Assembly: GCF_950295315.1 (NCBI RefSeq)
Contig: NC_080176.1
Span: forward strand, 33,631,006 to 33,695,005
DNA from: Erinaceus europaeus
Taxonomy: Eukaryota; Chordata; Mammalia; Eulipotyphla; Erinaceidae
Direction: 5' to 3'
DNA: 64,000 bases
Shown: positions 43,291 to 54,769 of the stretch, piece after piece
How positions within the stretch are numbered: position 1 is the first letter of the stretch
Layout of the letters: each line of letters opens with the position of its first letter
Made by a program: the position numbers and the translations under genes
The notes under the pieces: generated by a model
Seen by the model: only the letters and a program-made list of their open reading frames with translations
Database searches by the model: none
What the model was told of the DNA's origin: nothing

Positions 43291-44552
43291 GCCCTCCCCC
43301 CAAAAAAGTAATAAAGATGTGTCCCTTTAGGATGAACATTAGTTTGGGTTTCTTGCCAATTATAAAAGGATGCAATTTCACTATGTTTAGGACTCCTTTC
43401 CTACAAGATATTATGTTATGCAGATGGTACCTAGTCCTACTTTGTGGGAACTGGACATCAGGAACCAGGGCAAATGATGAGATTGTGGCTACTATTACTA
43501 GTGAATAATAAAGTGGTCTTTTCTTCTGTCAACATCCAAGAAATAAAGGCAAGTTAACTTGTCAGCTTGAAAGCAGGGTAAAATTAAGGCTATTCAATTT
43601 TTGATGGGGTAGTAAGCACAATGCCACAGCCATGGGCCAAACCCACCCTACTGCCTGCTTTTTTACATCAAGTTTTATCAGAGCACTGTCACACATATCT
43701 TTTTACTTACTGCTTATGGCTACTTCTGTGCTACACTGGCATGGATCATATGACCCACAAACCCAGAAGAGTTACCATCTGACCCTGATTTAGATATTTA
43801 CTTCGGGAGTCGGGCTGTGGCGCAGGTGGCGCAAAGCACAAGGACCGGCATAAGGATCCTGGTTCGAACCCCAGCTCCCCACCTGCAGGGGAGTCGCTTC
43901 ACAGGCGGTGAAGCAAGTCTGCAGGTGTCTATCTTTCTCTCCTTCTCTCTGTCTTCCCCTCCTCTCTCCATTTCTCTCTGTCCTATCCAACGACAACAAC
44001 AATAATAACTACAACAATAAAACAACAAGGGCAACAAAAGGGAATAAATAAATAAAATAAATATTAAAAAAATAAAATAAAAAAAATATTTACTTCATGG
44101 GCCAGAGCAAACATATTCCAAGTTGATTAAACAAGGAATCAATAAAGTACACACAGGAGGAGGATTTGGGAGATAAGCGAAGTCAGCAAAGCATCAAGAA
44201 TCTGTCTCAGCACCTAGATAATAGATGCAGTGGCAGAATGTGTCTGAAGTTACTATTTCGGAACTCTTGAAAATGTGTGGATATCAAATGCAGTTTATCT
44301 TGGTCAACTACAGCTCTTAGGGTGGTGGGAGCTACTCAACTTCACCCCTAACAAGGTTGCAGGGAATTGTGTACATGTTGCTGTAGCAGATAGGGGAAGG
44401 TAAAAAGGACTCTGCTCCAAATAGTGGTATCTGTTCCAAATGCAGTCACAGACATGCAGACAAAGAAGTGGCTGTCACACTTCCGCCTGTTGCAAACCTC
44501 TGCCCTCCAGCTGATAACTGATTTCTGGGAGAATTAAAAAGTCACTCTTCAG
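43291..44552. other. intronic sequence either side of a type 1 SINE
   Basis: No recognisable coding or repeat content outside the SINE at 43805-44095. Confidence 0.45.
43805..44095 (+). mobile_element. type 1 SINE, well preserved
   Basis: Head 'gggagtcgggctgtggcgca', B box 'ggttcgaaccc', body close to consensus. A young copy. Confidence 0.92.
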
Positions 44553-45090
44553 GGGGTCCAGGCGGTAGCACAGTGGATTTAAGTGCATATAGCATGAAGT
44601 GCAAGGACTGGTGTAAGGGTCTCGGTTTGAAGTCCAGGCTCCCCACCTCCAGGGGAGGGGGGGGTCACTTCAAAAGCGGTGAAGCAGGTTCTGCAGGTAT
44701 CTATCTTTCTCTTCCCCTTTCTGTCTTGCTCTCCTCTCTCGATTTCTCTCTGTCCTATCCAACAACAACGACAGCAATAACAACAACAATGATAAATAAC
44801 AAAAGGGGAAAAACTATTCAGGAGCAGTGGATTCATAGTGCAGGAGGCAAAAAAACAAAAAGAAAGTCCGGATGGAGCCCCCGACTCCCCACCTGCCAGG
44901 GAGTTGCTTCACAAGAGGTGAAGCAGGTCTGCAGGTGTCTTATCTTTCTCTCCCCCTTTCTGTCTTCCCTTCCTCTCTCCATTTCTCTCTGTCCTATCCA
45001 ACGACAACATCAATAACAACAACAATAATAACTACAAGAATAAAACAAGGGCAACAAAATGGAATAAATAAATAAATATTTTTTAAAAGT
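44553..45090 (+). mobile_element. two tandem type 1 SINEs
   Basis: The first (44553-44868) begins 'ggggtccaggcggtagcaca'. The second lacks its head and starts at 'cggatggagcccccgactcc', ending in 'aaataaataaatattttttа'-like A/T sequence near 45085. Confidence 0.85.
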
Positions 45091-45344
45091 CACTCTTCTC
45101 TCTCCCTCCAGGACCCACACCACCCCCCAATACACAATTTTCAGGAACCAGACACAAAAATGGAAATTCAAATACAACTGCATACATGAGGAAGGGTTTA
45201 AGGAGGGAGATAAAAAGTGATTACGTGGGCCAAATCACAACAAAAACAGTAGTGCAGAACAGCAAACCCCCAAGGTAAGGGAACCTGATCTCCAGAGCTG
45301 TTACATGACTAGATTCAAACCTCTGGTGTAAGAAAGGGGAAAAG

Positions 45345-45463
45345 GGGTCTGGGTGGTGATGCATCTGGTTGAGTGCACATGTTACAATTAACAAGGACCT
45401 GGATTGGAACACCCAGGTCCCCACCTGCAGGGGGAAAGCTTTGCAAGTGATGAAGCAGGGCTG

Positions 45464-45507
<44 letters not shown>

Positions 45508-45575
45508 TCTATCATTCCCTTCCTTCTCGACTTCTGGCTGCCTCTATAAAATAAATAAATAAATAAAGATAACTG
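45345..45575 (+). mobile_element. type 2 SINE with internal GT repeat
   Basis: Head 'ggtctgggtggtgatgcatc', body 'tgcagggggaaagctttgca'. The TC-rich part is replaced by GT repeats (45469-45507). Confidence 0.88.
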
Positions 45576-45631
45576 GCAAATACTTTGTGGCAGATTATGT
45601 TAGACAAAGATTTTAAAACAACTGATCTAGG

Positions 45632-45845
45632 GAGGCCGGGTAGTAGTGGCACACCTGGTTTAGCACACATTACAATGAGCAAGGACCCGGGTTCGAGCCC
45701 CCAGTACCCATCTGCAGGGGGAAATCTTTGCAAGTGTTGAAACAGTACTGCAGGTGTCTCTCTGTCTCTCTCCCTCTTTACCTCCCCCTGGCCTCTCAAT
45801 TTCTGGCTGTCTCTATCCAATAAATAAATAAAAATTAAAAAATTT
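45632..45845 (+). mobile_element. type 2 SINE
   Basis: Head 'gaggccgggtagtagtggca', B box 'gggttcgagccc', tail of TAAA repeats. Confidence 0.9.
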
Positions 45846-45859
45846 TTTTAAATAAAAAT

Positions 45860-47190
45860 AAAATAAAACCGATCTAAAGGTGCTCAAAGAATTGTAAAGG
45901 CTTGGAACAATAAAAAACAGACAAAGTGCCACAGGTAAAATGTTTACGACAACAGTGTTAAGAGGTCTTTGAGTTGTGACTCCAACAGCAAGGGAAAATG
46001 TAAGTAAACAATTGGGACCCAACAGAATACACACTTTACCAGGCTTGAGGGCTTGACCACCCACACTGGAGTACTTACATGGGGAAAGCTTCATAAGTTA
46101 CAAAACAATGCTGTGGTGTCTCTACTTCTCTCTGTCGCTTGCCAATCTTAAGGGGGAAAACAATCTATTGGGAGCAGTAAACCATGTAACTGTGCAGCCC
46201 AATGATATCACAAATGAAGGTTTAAAAGAAGAGGGGGTGAGGGGAAGTGGGAAAAAAAGGTGAAGGAGGAAGAAGTATATAAAATAAAACACACACAGGA
46301 GTTGGGCAGTAGTGCAGTGGGTTAAGTGCAGGTGGCACAAAATATAAGGACCGGTGTAAGGATCCTAGTCCAAGCCCCTGGCTCCCCACCTGAAGGGAAG
46401 TCACTTCACAGATGGTGAAGCAGGTCTGCAGGTGTCTATCTTTCTCTTCCCCTGTCAGTCTTTCCCTTCGCTCTGCATTTCTCTCTGTCCTATCCAATAA
46501 CAACAATAACTACAACAATAAAACAACAAGGGCAAAAAAAGGGAATAAATATTTTTAAAAATAAATAAAAACAATACACACAACAGAGTAAGTGTTGATG
46601 AGGATGTGAAGAAACTAAAAGTCCTATATACTTTGGTAGAAATGTAAAAAAAAAAAAAAAAAAGTCCAGCTCTTATATAATATAAACAGTATGTATAGAG
46701 GGCCCTAAAAAAGTTAAAAACAGAATTAATAATTAAACTTCTGTGTATGAACCAAAAAAAACTAAACAGTGGTTTCAAAGAGATATTTATACATCCATGT
46801 ATCATAGTAGCATTACTTACAATAACTGAAACTGGGAGGCAACTCGAGTGCTTTATATATGTTCATTATAAATGGATAATGAAAATAGGTACACACAAAC
46901 AACAGAGTATTATTCAGCTTTTGAAAGGGATGAAATTCAACAATATGCTAGTTGGGGAAAAAAATCAGAATAAACTATCCAAAACCATATGATTTCACTT
47001 ACATAAGGCTTTCAGAATAATCAAAATCACATAGATGGAAAGAATAATGGTGGTTGCCAGAATCTTGGAAGGTGAGTCAGGTAATAAGGAGGTACTGGTA
47101 TAATTTATACAGATATGAATTTTCAGTTTTACAAGATGAAAAGAAATGACAGGAGTCGACTGTAGCAGCGGCTATCCACAGTGAATGTAT
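45860..47190 (+). mobile_element. ancient L1 3' portion, interrupted by SINEs
   Basis: 46590-47190 shows the old L1 tail: 'tgatgaggatgtgaagaaac', 'acagagtattattcagcttt', 'catatgatttcacttacata', 'aatggtggttgccagaatct'. A probable ORF2 piece lies at 45860-46040. A type 1 SINE (46296-46575) intervenes. Confidence 0.7.
46296..46575 (+). mobile_element. type 1 SINE
   Basis: Head 'aggagttgggcagtagtgca', tail 'acaacaagggcaaaaaaagg'. Confidence 0.88.
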
Positions 47191-47249
47191 TCAGTGAATA
47201 CTAAGAATATACACTTAAAAATGCTTGAGATAGTAAACATCTCTTTCTT

Positions 47250-47640
47250 TTTAATGTTTTTTATTTATTCATTTATTGGATAGGGACAGAGAGAAACTAA
47301 AAGTAAAGGAAGAGAGAGAGGGAGAAAGAGAGCCAAATACAGCACTACCTCACTACTTGTTAAGTTTTCCCCCTGCAGGCGGGGACTTGGGGCTTCAACT
47401 AAGCCCTTATGCATTCTCCCTCTCTTTATACATCTAAATTTACTTATTTATTTGGGTAGAAACAGAGAAAGATCAAGAGTGGAATGGGGTGATAGAGAGG
47501 GAGAGAGACAGAGACATCTGCAGCCCTGTTCACCACTTGTGAAGCTTTCCTCCTGCAGGTGGGGGCAGGGGACTTGAACCTTGTTCCTTGTGCATTATAG
47601 CATGTGCACTCAATCAAGTGCACAACCACCTGGCCCCCTC
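47250..47640 (-). mobile_element. two type 2 SINEs, minus strand
   Basis: A partial copy (47250-47408, 'gttttccccctgcaggcggg') is followed by a complete one (47430-47640, ending 'gtgcacaaccacctggcccc'). Confidence 0.83.
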
Positions 47641-47939
47641 CCACTCTTTCTCTATGAATAAAAAAGCAACTCAGCAGTGATGAAGTTGCTAGAAGAGAGA
47701 TGGTTAATGCTGCATTCACTTTAACAAAAATGAAACTCAAGTGTTCTGAAAAACGAGAGAGATAGACAAAGATAAATGTGACTACTTTCAAATTTATTGA
47801 GTAAGAAACAATTTTGTAAGCTTAAGAAGAATTTAAAACTAAGCGCCATTAAGTAGCTGGTCTATACTTTTGAGAGAAACAAATTTATGAGAATGAAAAA
47901 AAAAAACTAAAAATGAATAAAAGTAACCTAAAATAGATT

Positions 47940-48075
47940 TTATTATTTATTTATTTATTTACTTATTTGCCAGAGCACTGCTCAGCTCTGGCTTATGGTG
48001 GTGAGGGGGATTGAACCTGGGACTTTGGCACTTCAGGCAGAATCTCTTTGCATAACCATCTATCCCTGCTCTCAA
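47940..48075 (-). mobile_element. type 3 SINE
   Basis: Reverse copy with TTTA tail, 'gagcactgctcagctctggc' and 'ggggattgaacctgggactt'. Confidence 0.85.
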
Positions 48076-48194
48076 ATAGATTTTAAAAACCACTAAAATG
48101 TAAAAACTTTAAGCACTAAAAATGACAGACCCAGGCCTAACAGTTTTATCAGTCCATAGGCAATTATAAGAATGGATAACCTACAAGCTCTTGT

Positions 48195-48430
48195 TTTTTA
48201 ATTTTATTTATTGATTGATTGATTGAATACAGGCAGCCAGAAATTGAGAGGAAAGGGGGAGGGAGGGGGAGAGGGAGAGAGAGAGAGAGAGAGAGGGCGA
48301 TACAGACTTGCAGCACTGCTTTACCACTTGTGAAGCTTTCCCCTTGCAGGTGAGGACTTGGGGCTTGAACCCTAGTCCTTGAGCACTGTAACACATGTGC
48401 TCAACCCGGTGCGCCACCACCTGGCCCCCA
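48195..48430 (-). mobile_element. type 2 SINE
   Basis: Reverse copy with GA run (48272-48296) and head complement 'ggtgcgccaccacctggccc'. Confidence 0.88.
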
Positions 48431-48653
48431 TCTGCAAACTCATTAACTGGCAATGTTATTTCTAGAACTTTAAGGAAATAATCTTAAATGCAAATAAAAC
48501 TTCACTTCAATAATACATATTGCATAGTTTATAATAAGGGGTGAAAATAATCACATCATCACTTGGTAAACAACAAATTAAATTATAGCACATCAATAAT
48601 TATACAGTCATAAAAATGATGCCTTATTAAATTTTTAGTAAGAAAGTGTTTGG

Positions 48654-48825
48654 GGGTCTGGGGGTTGCACACTTAGTTAAGTGCATGGTAATATGTACAC
48701 AAGAACCCAGGTTCAAGTCCCAGGTCCCCACTTGCAGGGGAAAAGCCTCAAGAATGGTCAAGTGGTACTACAACTGTCTGTCTGTTTCTCCCTCTCTAAC
48801 TCCCCGTCTCCCAATTTCTGAAAAT
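48654..48825 (+). mobile_element. type 2 SINE, 3' truncated
   Basis: 'gtctgggggttgcacactta' head and 'cttgcaggggaaaagcctca' body, directly followed by a type 3 SINE. Confidence 0.75.
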
Positions 48826-48832
48826 GCTTCCA

Positions 48833-48980
48833 GGACAGGAGAGACAGCATAATGTTTATCGAAATTGACTCTCATATCTGAGTCTCCACGGTCCCAGGCT
48901 CAATTCCCCATACCACCATACACCAGAGCTTGAGCTTAGCTCCTATTGTTAAAGTAAATAACAGACAAAAAAAAAAAAAA
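48833..48980 (+). mobile_element. type 3 SINE
   Basis: 'gacaggagagacagcataat' head, 'caggctcaattccccatacc', A run tail. Confidence 0.8.
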
Positions 48981-49017
48981 TGTTGTCTATAATGTGGTCT
49001 CACATATGTATAAACTG

Positions 49018-49270
49018 GGAGTCGGGCAGTAGTGCAGCGGGTTAATCACACGTGGCGCAAGGCACAGGGACAGGCATAAGGATCCTGGTTGAGCCCTTGG
49101 CTCCCCACCTACAGGGGAGTCACTTCAAAAGCAGTGAAGCAGGTCTGCAGGTATCTATCTTTCTCCTCCCCTACCCCCATCCTATCCAACAAGAACGACA
49201 TCAATACTAATTATAACAATAAAACAAGGGCAACAAAAGGGAATAAAATAAATATTTTAAAAAAAAAAAC
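49018..49270 (+). mobile_element. type 1 SINE
   Basis: Head 'gggagtcgggcagtagtgca', shortened CT body, A-rich tail. Confidence 0.88.
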
Positions 49271-50599
49271 AAGTATGTAAGGTGAATAGCACTGAAGGAT
49301 GAAAGGTAATAGAGCAAAAATTCTGGAAACTGTAACGTAATTTTTACTTAGTATATTTTTCTTCCTTTTTTTTTCCACAAAGAACATTCGATACTATAAC
49401 AAGTAAAACCAAGTTTGTTGAGAACAAGTTATTGGAACCATTAACTTGAAAAAGTCTCATTTACAAGTTTATGAATATTTTTACCACATATAAAGTCACA
49501 AGTTTAAGCACTGTGTGAGTATATTCTTTCACCAGAATGTGATTGCTTTTGCAATTGCCACCTGCATAATTCATCACTATGCACTCAGCTTCACACTATT
49601 CTCAAGTGCTGACAATAGGCTTTTTCAACAGTTACTTGATGCAAAACATTTCAATAAGATATTCCCCTCCCCCAACATGTCATGTTCCAGCAGAGCTCAC
49701 TGTAAGAAACAATAACAAGACTTTCTAAGAATTTCTCATCAGACCACAAAGACAACGGAGTAATGTTTTTTAACATACTAAAAGGAAAGATGTCAATACA
49801 CAGTTCTATACTGAGCTAAAAACAAGGAATAAAAATAAAATAGAAATTATCTGAAGGCAAATGAACCTGAAGAAGAGTTCCCCGTCAACAGATCTACTCT
49901 GATAGAAAGTAAGGCAAATGAATGGGAGATGGCTTAGGATGTAAACACCAATCAAAAGAAAGCTGGCATCAAGCAACCTCTGAAAAAAGGACTCCTACAA
50001 GAGATAAAGAAGGGGTAGATTCATCAAGAAGATATAACAGTCCAAGATGAGTCATCAAAGTAAATTAGACAAAAAAAAAAAAATGATAGAACAAAACTGA
50101 AATGAGAAATGAACATATTTAAAATCAGTACTGAGATCGACCCTTGGCTCTATTCTCCAATCGGACAGCAGACAAGATCAAAATGACTCTTACCAAATCA
50201 ACGTCTGGTCTGGCTTTAGGTTTACTGACGTCATATATTGGAGTAGTAACAGAAGGAATCAGGAAAAAGACATACTGAAGCGAGCAGAAGAGCCCCTCCC
50301 ATCAAATCTAAGTGTAAATATAAAGAGGCTGGGGGTCGTATCTCTCTGTCACCTTACACATTATCTCTAAGTTCATAGAAAGCGTGCCATATTGGCTGCA
50401 ATAATTGCGAGTGGCATAGTGGAGTAACAGTTCTATTTCTCCTACTTCTGGGACATGTGAGTAGTCCTCATACTTTTCTAATAATACTAGCACTGCTACT
50501 CATAAGCAATAGAAACACATTCTCAATGAAAAGTATAACCATGATATGATATGCAATGTGCACAGGCGTACACACCCCCAATCCCTTGCTCCTTTGTGT
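49271..50599. other. intronic sequence with an unexplained short open segment
   Basis: Mostly AT-rich. On the minus strand near 50190-50250 an open segment ends in gatttg before gtaaga, a donor-like site. It does not match TYW1 as I recall it. Confidence 0.4.
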
Positions 50600-51770
50600 T
50601 GTTTTGCTCTCCAGGGTTTTATTCCCACTCCACCACACACACACACACCCAGTCATGTGGTAGGTCATGTGGTGACTTAACCAGTAAAAGTCACACTTCA
50701 GCCTGGCTGCCCCACAGCTCTGCCCCACTAGGGAAAGAGAGAGACAGACTGGGAGTATGGATTGACAAGCCAACACCCATGTTCAGTGGGCAAGCAATTA
50801 CAGAAGCCAGACCTTCCAACAACTGCACCCCAAAATGACCCTGCAACAATATTAGCAGAGAGTTAAAGAGGAACAACACAATAGACCCCTTTGTGGGCCA
50901 CCATAGAACCTTGCACTCAATGTGGATCAACAACTGTAGAGAATGTTCCATCATCCGAAGGGAGACTGGATAAGATACTCTATGTACCACCTGAGGAAAA
51001 TGGTTAATGAAATTGGGGCAGTGTGGAACGTTCCTACTCATGACCACAGGATGTGAGCTCAGATCTACACGGATACAAAGATCACATAGGCTCCTAAGCG
51101 GAATATGAGGTCTACAGTCAACAATATTTATACACCTTTCCCATATATGGGAGCTACTCTCTTCCCTGATCCAGCTTCCTGGTTCTTTTTCCAGCTATGA
51201 TATCATCTCCACAGACAATAACATGGATCCACCTGCATATCAGATGTCAGGTTCAGAAAACAACAACAAAAAAACTAGTATAGTAACGGGCCCTTTGGAA
51301 TATAACTAAAATATGCCTACTAGCTGTCTACAAAACGGGGACCCCCCCCATTCTTCATCTGTCCTATTCCAGCCTTTATTTATGATTAGTTAATAGTTTG
51401 TTTGGCTTTAGATGTTAACACGTTTCAGCCACCAGGTTTCAGGTGCTACCATACCAACCAGATATCGCTGGGCAGAAGACCCCACCAAGGTGTCTTGGAG
51501 TCCCGCTTCCCCAGAGCCCAAGACCATTAGGGAAAGAGAGAGACAGGCTGTGAGTATGAATCGACCTGTCAATGCTTATGTTCAGTGGGTAAGCAATTAC
51601 AGAAGTCAGTTTCAACATCTGCACCTCATAATAACCCTGAGTCCATACTCCCAGAAGGTTAAAGAATAGGAAAGCTATCAGGGAAGAAACGGAACATGGA
51701 GTTCTGATGGTGGGAATTGTATGTAACTGTACCCCTCTTTTCCTACGATTTTGTCAGGGTTTCGTTTTTA
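50600..51770 (+). repeat. family A, copy 6
   Basis: Contains the block 'aagcaattacagaagccaga' twice (near 50793 and 51591 in variant form), 'gtgggccaccatagaacctt', 'gtgagctcagatctacacgg', 'cgggccctttggaatataac' and the 3' end 'gttctgatggtgggaattgt'. It directly precedes the L1 at 51770. The doubled block suggests two copies end to end. Confidence 0.75.
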
Positions 51771-54541
51771 TAAAATACCATACCACAATAAAACTATCAT
51801 ATATCAGAACACTCAAAAAAATACAATGACATTAAAATATCTTCAATCTATAATATCAATAAATGTCAATGACCTGAATTCACCTATTAAAAGTCACAGA
51901 GCGGGAGTCGGGCTGTAGCGCAGCGGGCTAAGCGCAGGTGGCGCAAAGCACAAGGACCGGCATAAGGATCCCGGTTCAAACCCCGGCTCCCCACCTGCAG
52001 GGGAGTCGCTTCACAGGCGGTGAAGCAGGTCTGCAGGTGTCTGTCTTTCTCTCCTCCTCTCTGTCTTCCCCTCCCTCTCTCCATTTCTCTCTGTCCTATC
52101 CAACAACGACAACAACAATAATAACTACAACAATAAAACAACAAGGGCAACAAAAGGGAATAAATAAATAAAATAAATATAAAAAAAAAATAAAAATCAC
52201 AGAGTAGGAAGATGGACCAGAAAACATAACCCAACAATATGCTGTGTACAAGAAACCCACCTAACTCAACAATACAAATACAGACTCAAAGTGAAAGGAT
52301 GGAAAACTATCATACAAGCCCATGGTCCACAAAAAAAGGCAGGAATAGCTATTCTAATATCTGCCATGATAGACTTTAAAACAAATAACATTAAAAAAGA
52401 TAGGGATGAACATTACTTAATGCTCAGATAATCAATCAGGAGGACTTAACAATTATTAACATCTATGCACCCAAAGAGAAGCCATCTAAAAACATCAAAC
52501 ATCTACTGAAAGAGCTACAGCAATATATTAACAGCAACACAGTCATAGTAGGGAACTTCAACACCCCACTCACTCTCTCAACTTGACAGATCATCCAGGC
52601 AGAAAATCTATAAAGAAATCAGAGAGATAATGAAGAGATAGATAAACTGGAACTATTGGACACTTTCAGAGTCATTCATCCCAAGAAACTGGAATACACA
52701 TTTTACTCAAATCCACATGGGTCATTCTCAAGGATAGACAATATATTAGGCCACAAAGACAGCATCAGCAAATTCAGGAGCACTGAAATCACCCCAAGCA
52801 TCTTCTCAGACCACAGTGGAATTAAACTAACACTTAACAATCAACAAAAGATTAGTAAGAGTACCAAAATGTGGAAGCTCAACAGTACACTGCTGAACTA
52901 GGTCAAAGAGGAAATCAAGGAAGAAATCAAATGTTTCGAGAGTTCAATGAAAATGACAAAAAAAGCTATCAAAGTACTTGGGACAGAGCTAAGGCAGTGC
53001 TGAGAGGGAAGTTCATAGCCATACAAGCACACATTAGGAAATAAGAAAAAGCACAAATAAACAACCTGATTGTACATCTTAAAGACACAGAAAAAGAACA
53101 AAGGAATCTAAAGCAACCAGAAGGACAGAAATAACTAAAGTTAGGGCAGAAATCAATAACACTGAAAATAAGAAAACCATACAAAATATCAACGTAAGTG
53201 AATGTTAGTTCTTAAAAAAAGTGAACAAAATCGACAAACCTTTAGCCAGACTCACAAAACAATAGATACAGAGAAAGCCTTTGACAAAATACAACATCCC
53301 TTTATGATCAAAACACTACAAAAAATGGAAATCAATAAAAAATTCCTGAAGATAGTGGAGTCTATATATATAGTAAACCTACAGCCAACATCATACTCAA
53401 TGGTGAAAAACTGGAAGCATTTCCCCTCAGATCAGGTACTAGACAGGGCTGCCTACTATCACCATTACTATTCAACATAGTGTTGGAAGTTCTTCCCATA
53501 GCAATCAGGCAGGAGCAAGGAATTAAAGGGATACAGATTGGAAGAGAAAAAGTCAAACTCTCCCTATTTGCAGATGACATGACAGTATTACTCAGAAAAA
53601 CCTAAGGAACCCAGCAAGAAGCTTTTGGAAATCATCAGGCAATAATACAGTAAGGTGTCAGGCGACAAAATTAACATTCAAAAGTCAGTGGCATTCCTCT
53701 ATGCAAACACGAAGTTAGAAGAAGTTGAAATCCAGAAAGCAATTCCTTTTACTATAGCAAGAAAAACTATAAAATATCTAGGAATAAACCTAACCAAAGA
53801 AGTGAAAGACTTGTATACTGAAAATTAGGAGTCACTACTCAAGGAAATTGAAAAAGACACAAAGAAGTGGAAAGATATTCCATGTTCATGGGTTGGCAGA
53901 ATTAACATCATTAAAATGAATATACTACCCAGAGCCATCTACAAGTTTAATGCTATCCCCAACAAGACCCCAAACACATTTTTAGGAGAATAGAATAAAT
54001 GCTACAAATGTTTATCTAGAACCAGAAAAGACCTAAAATCTAACACACCAATCCAAAAAGATCTGTTTACACATATATTCTTAGCAGCACAATTTGTAAT
54101 AGCCAAAACCTGAAAGCAACCCAGGTATCCAACAACAGTTGAGCAAGTTGTGGTCTATATACACAATGGAATACTATTCAGCTATTAAAAATTGTGACTT
54201 CCCCATTTTCAGCCAATCTTGGACGGACCTTGAAAAAATCATGTTAGGTGAAGAAAGTCAGAAACAGAAGGATGAATATGGGATGATTTCACTCTCTGGC
54301 ACAGTTGATAAACAAGATTAGAAGAGAAAACACTAGTAGAACATAAACTGGAGTTGGTGTATTGCACCAAAGTAAAGGACTCTGGGGTGGGTGGGTAGGG
54401 AAAATACAGGTCCAAAAAGGATAACAGAGGACCTAGCGGGGTTGTACTATTATATGGAAAACTGGGAAATGTTACGCATGTACAAACTATTGTATTTACT
54501 GTCAAATGTAAAGCATTAGTTCCCCAATATAGAAATTTTTC
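51770..54541 (+). mobile_element. L1 with ORF2 endonuclease, RT and 3' UTR, broken
   Basis: After a 5' truncation the sequence covers the start of ORF2 ('ctgtgtacaagaaacccacc'), the endonuclease end (FYSNPHGSFSRIDNILG and SDHSG at about 52700-52835), RT with the catalytic FADDM (53566-53580), and the 3' UTR ending at 'ccaatatagaaattttt'. Parts between endonuclease and RT (near 53240) and near 53985-54045 are deleted. A type 1 SINE (51902-52195) interrupts the start. Stops and shifts are common. Confidence 0.88.
51902..52195 (+). mobile_element. type 1 SINE, near consensus, inside L1
   Basis: Head 'cgggagtcgggctgtagcgc'. L1 sequence 'aaaagtcacagag' before it reappears as 'aaaaatcacagag' after it, a target duplication. 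Confidence 0.93.
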
Positions 54542-54751
54542 TTTTTCTTTTTTTTAATTTATTGATTGGAAAGAGACAGGAGTCGAGAGGGAAGGGAGGA
54601 ATAGAGAGGGTGAAAGACAAAGAGACACCTGCAGCACTGCTTTACAACTTGTGAAGCTTTCCCCCTGCAGGTGGGGACTGGGGGCTTGAACCCAGGTCCT
54701 TGCACAATGTAACATGTGCAATCAACCAGGTGAGCCACCACCCAGCCCCAA
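54542..54751 (-). mobile_element. type 2 SINE at the junction of two L1s
   Basis: Reverse copy inserted in the last bases of the plus-strand L1: 'ccccaatatagaaattttt' precedes it and 'ccccaataaagaaattttt' follows, a target duplication with one change. Confidence 0.9.
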
Positions 54752-54769
54752 TAAAGAAATTTTTCAAGA

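Noticed and set aside
43817..44037. Recurrent open frames with similar peptides (e.g. ERNGERRGRQREGEKDRHLQ)
   Set aside because: The same peptide recurs wherever a type 1 SINE lies; these are SINE translations, not a gene family.
51938..52016. Possible tRNA genes from A- and B-box-like sequence
   Set aside because: These are tRNA-derived SINE heads; no cloverleaf with acceptor stem and CCA end follows.
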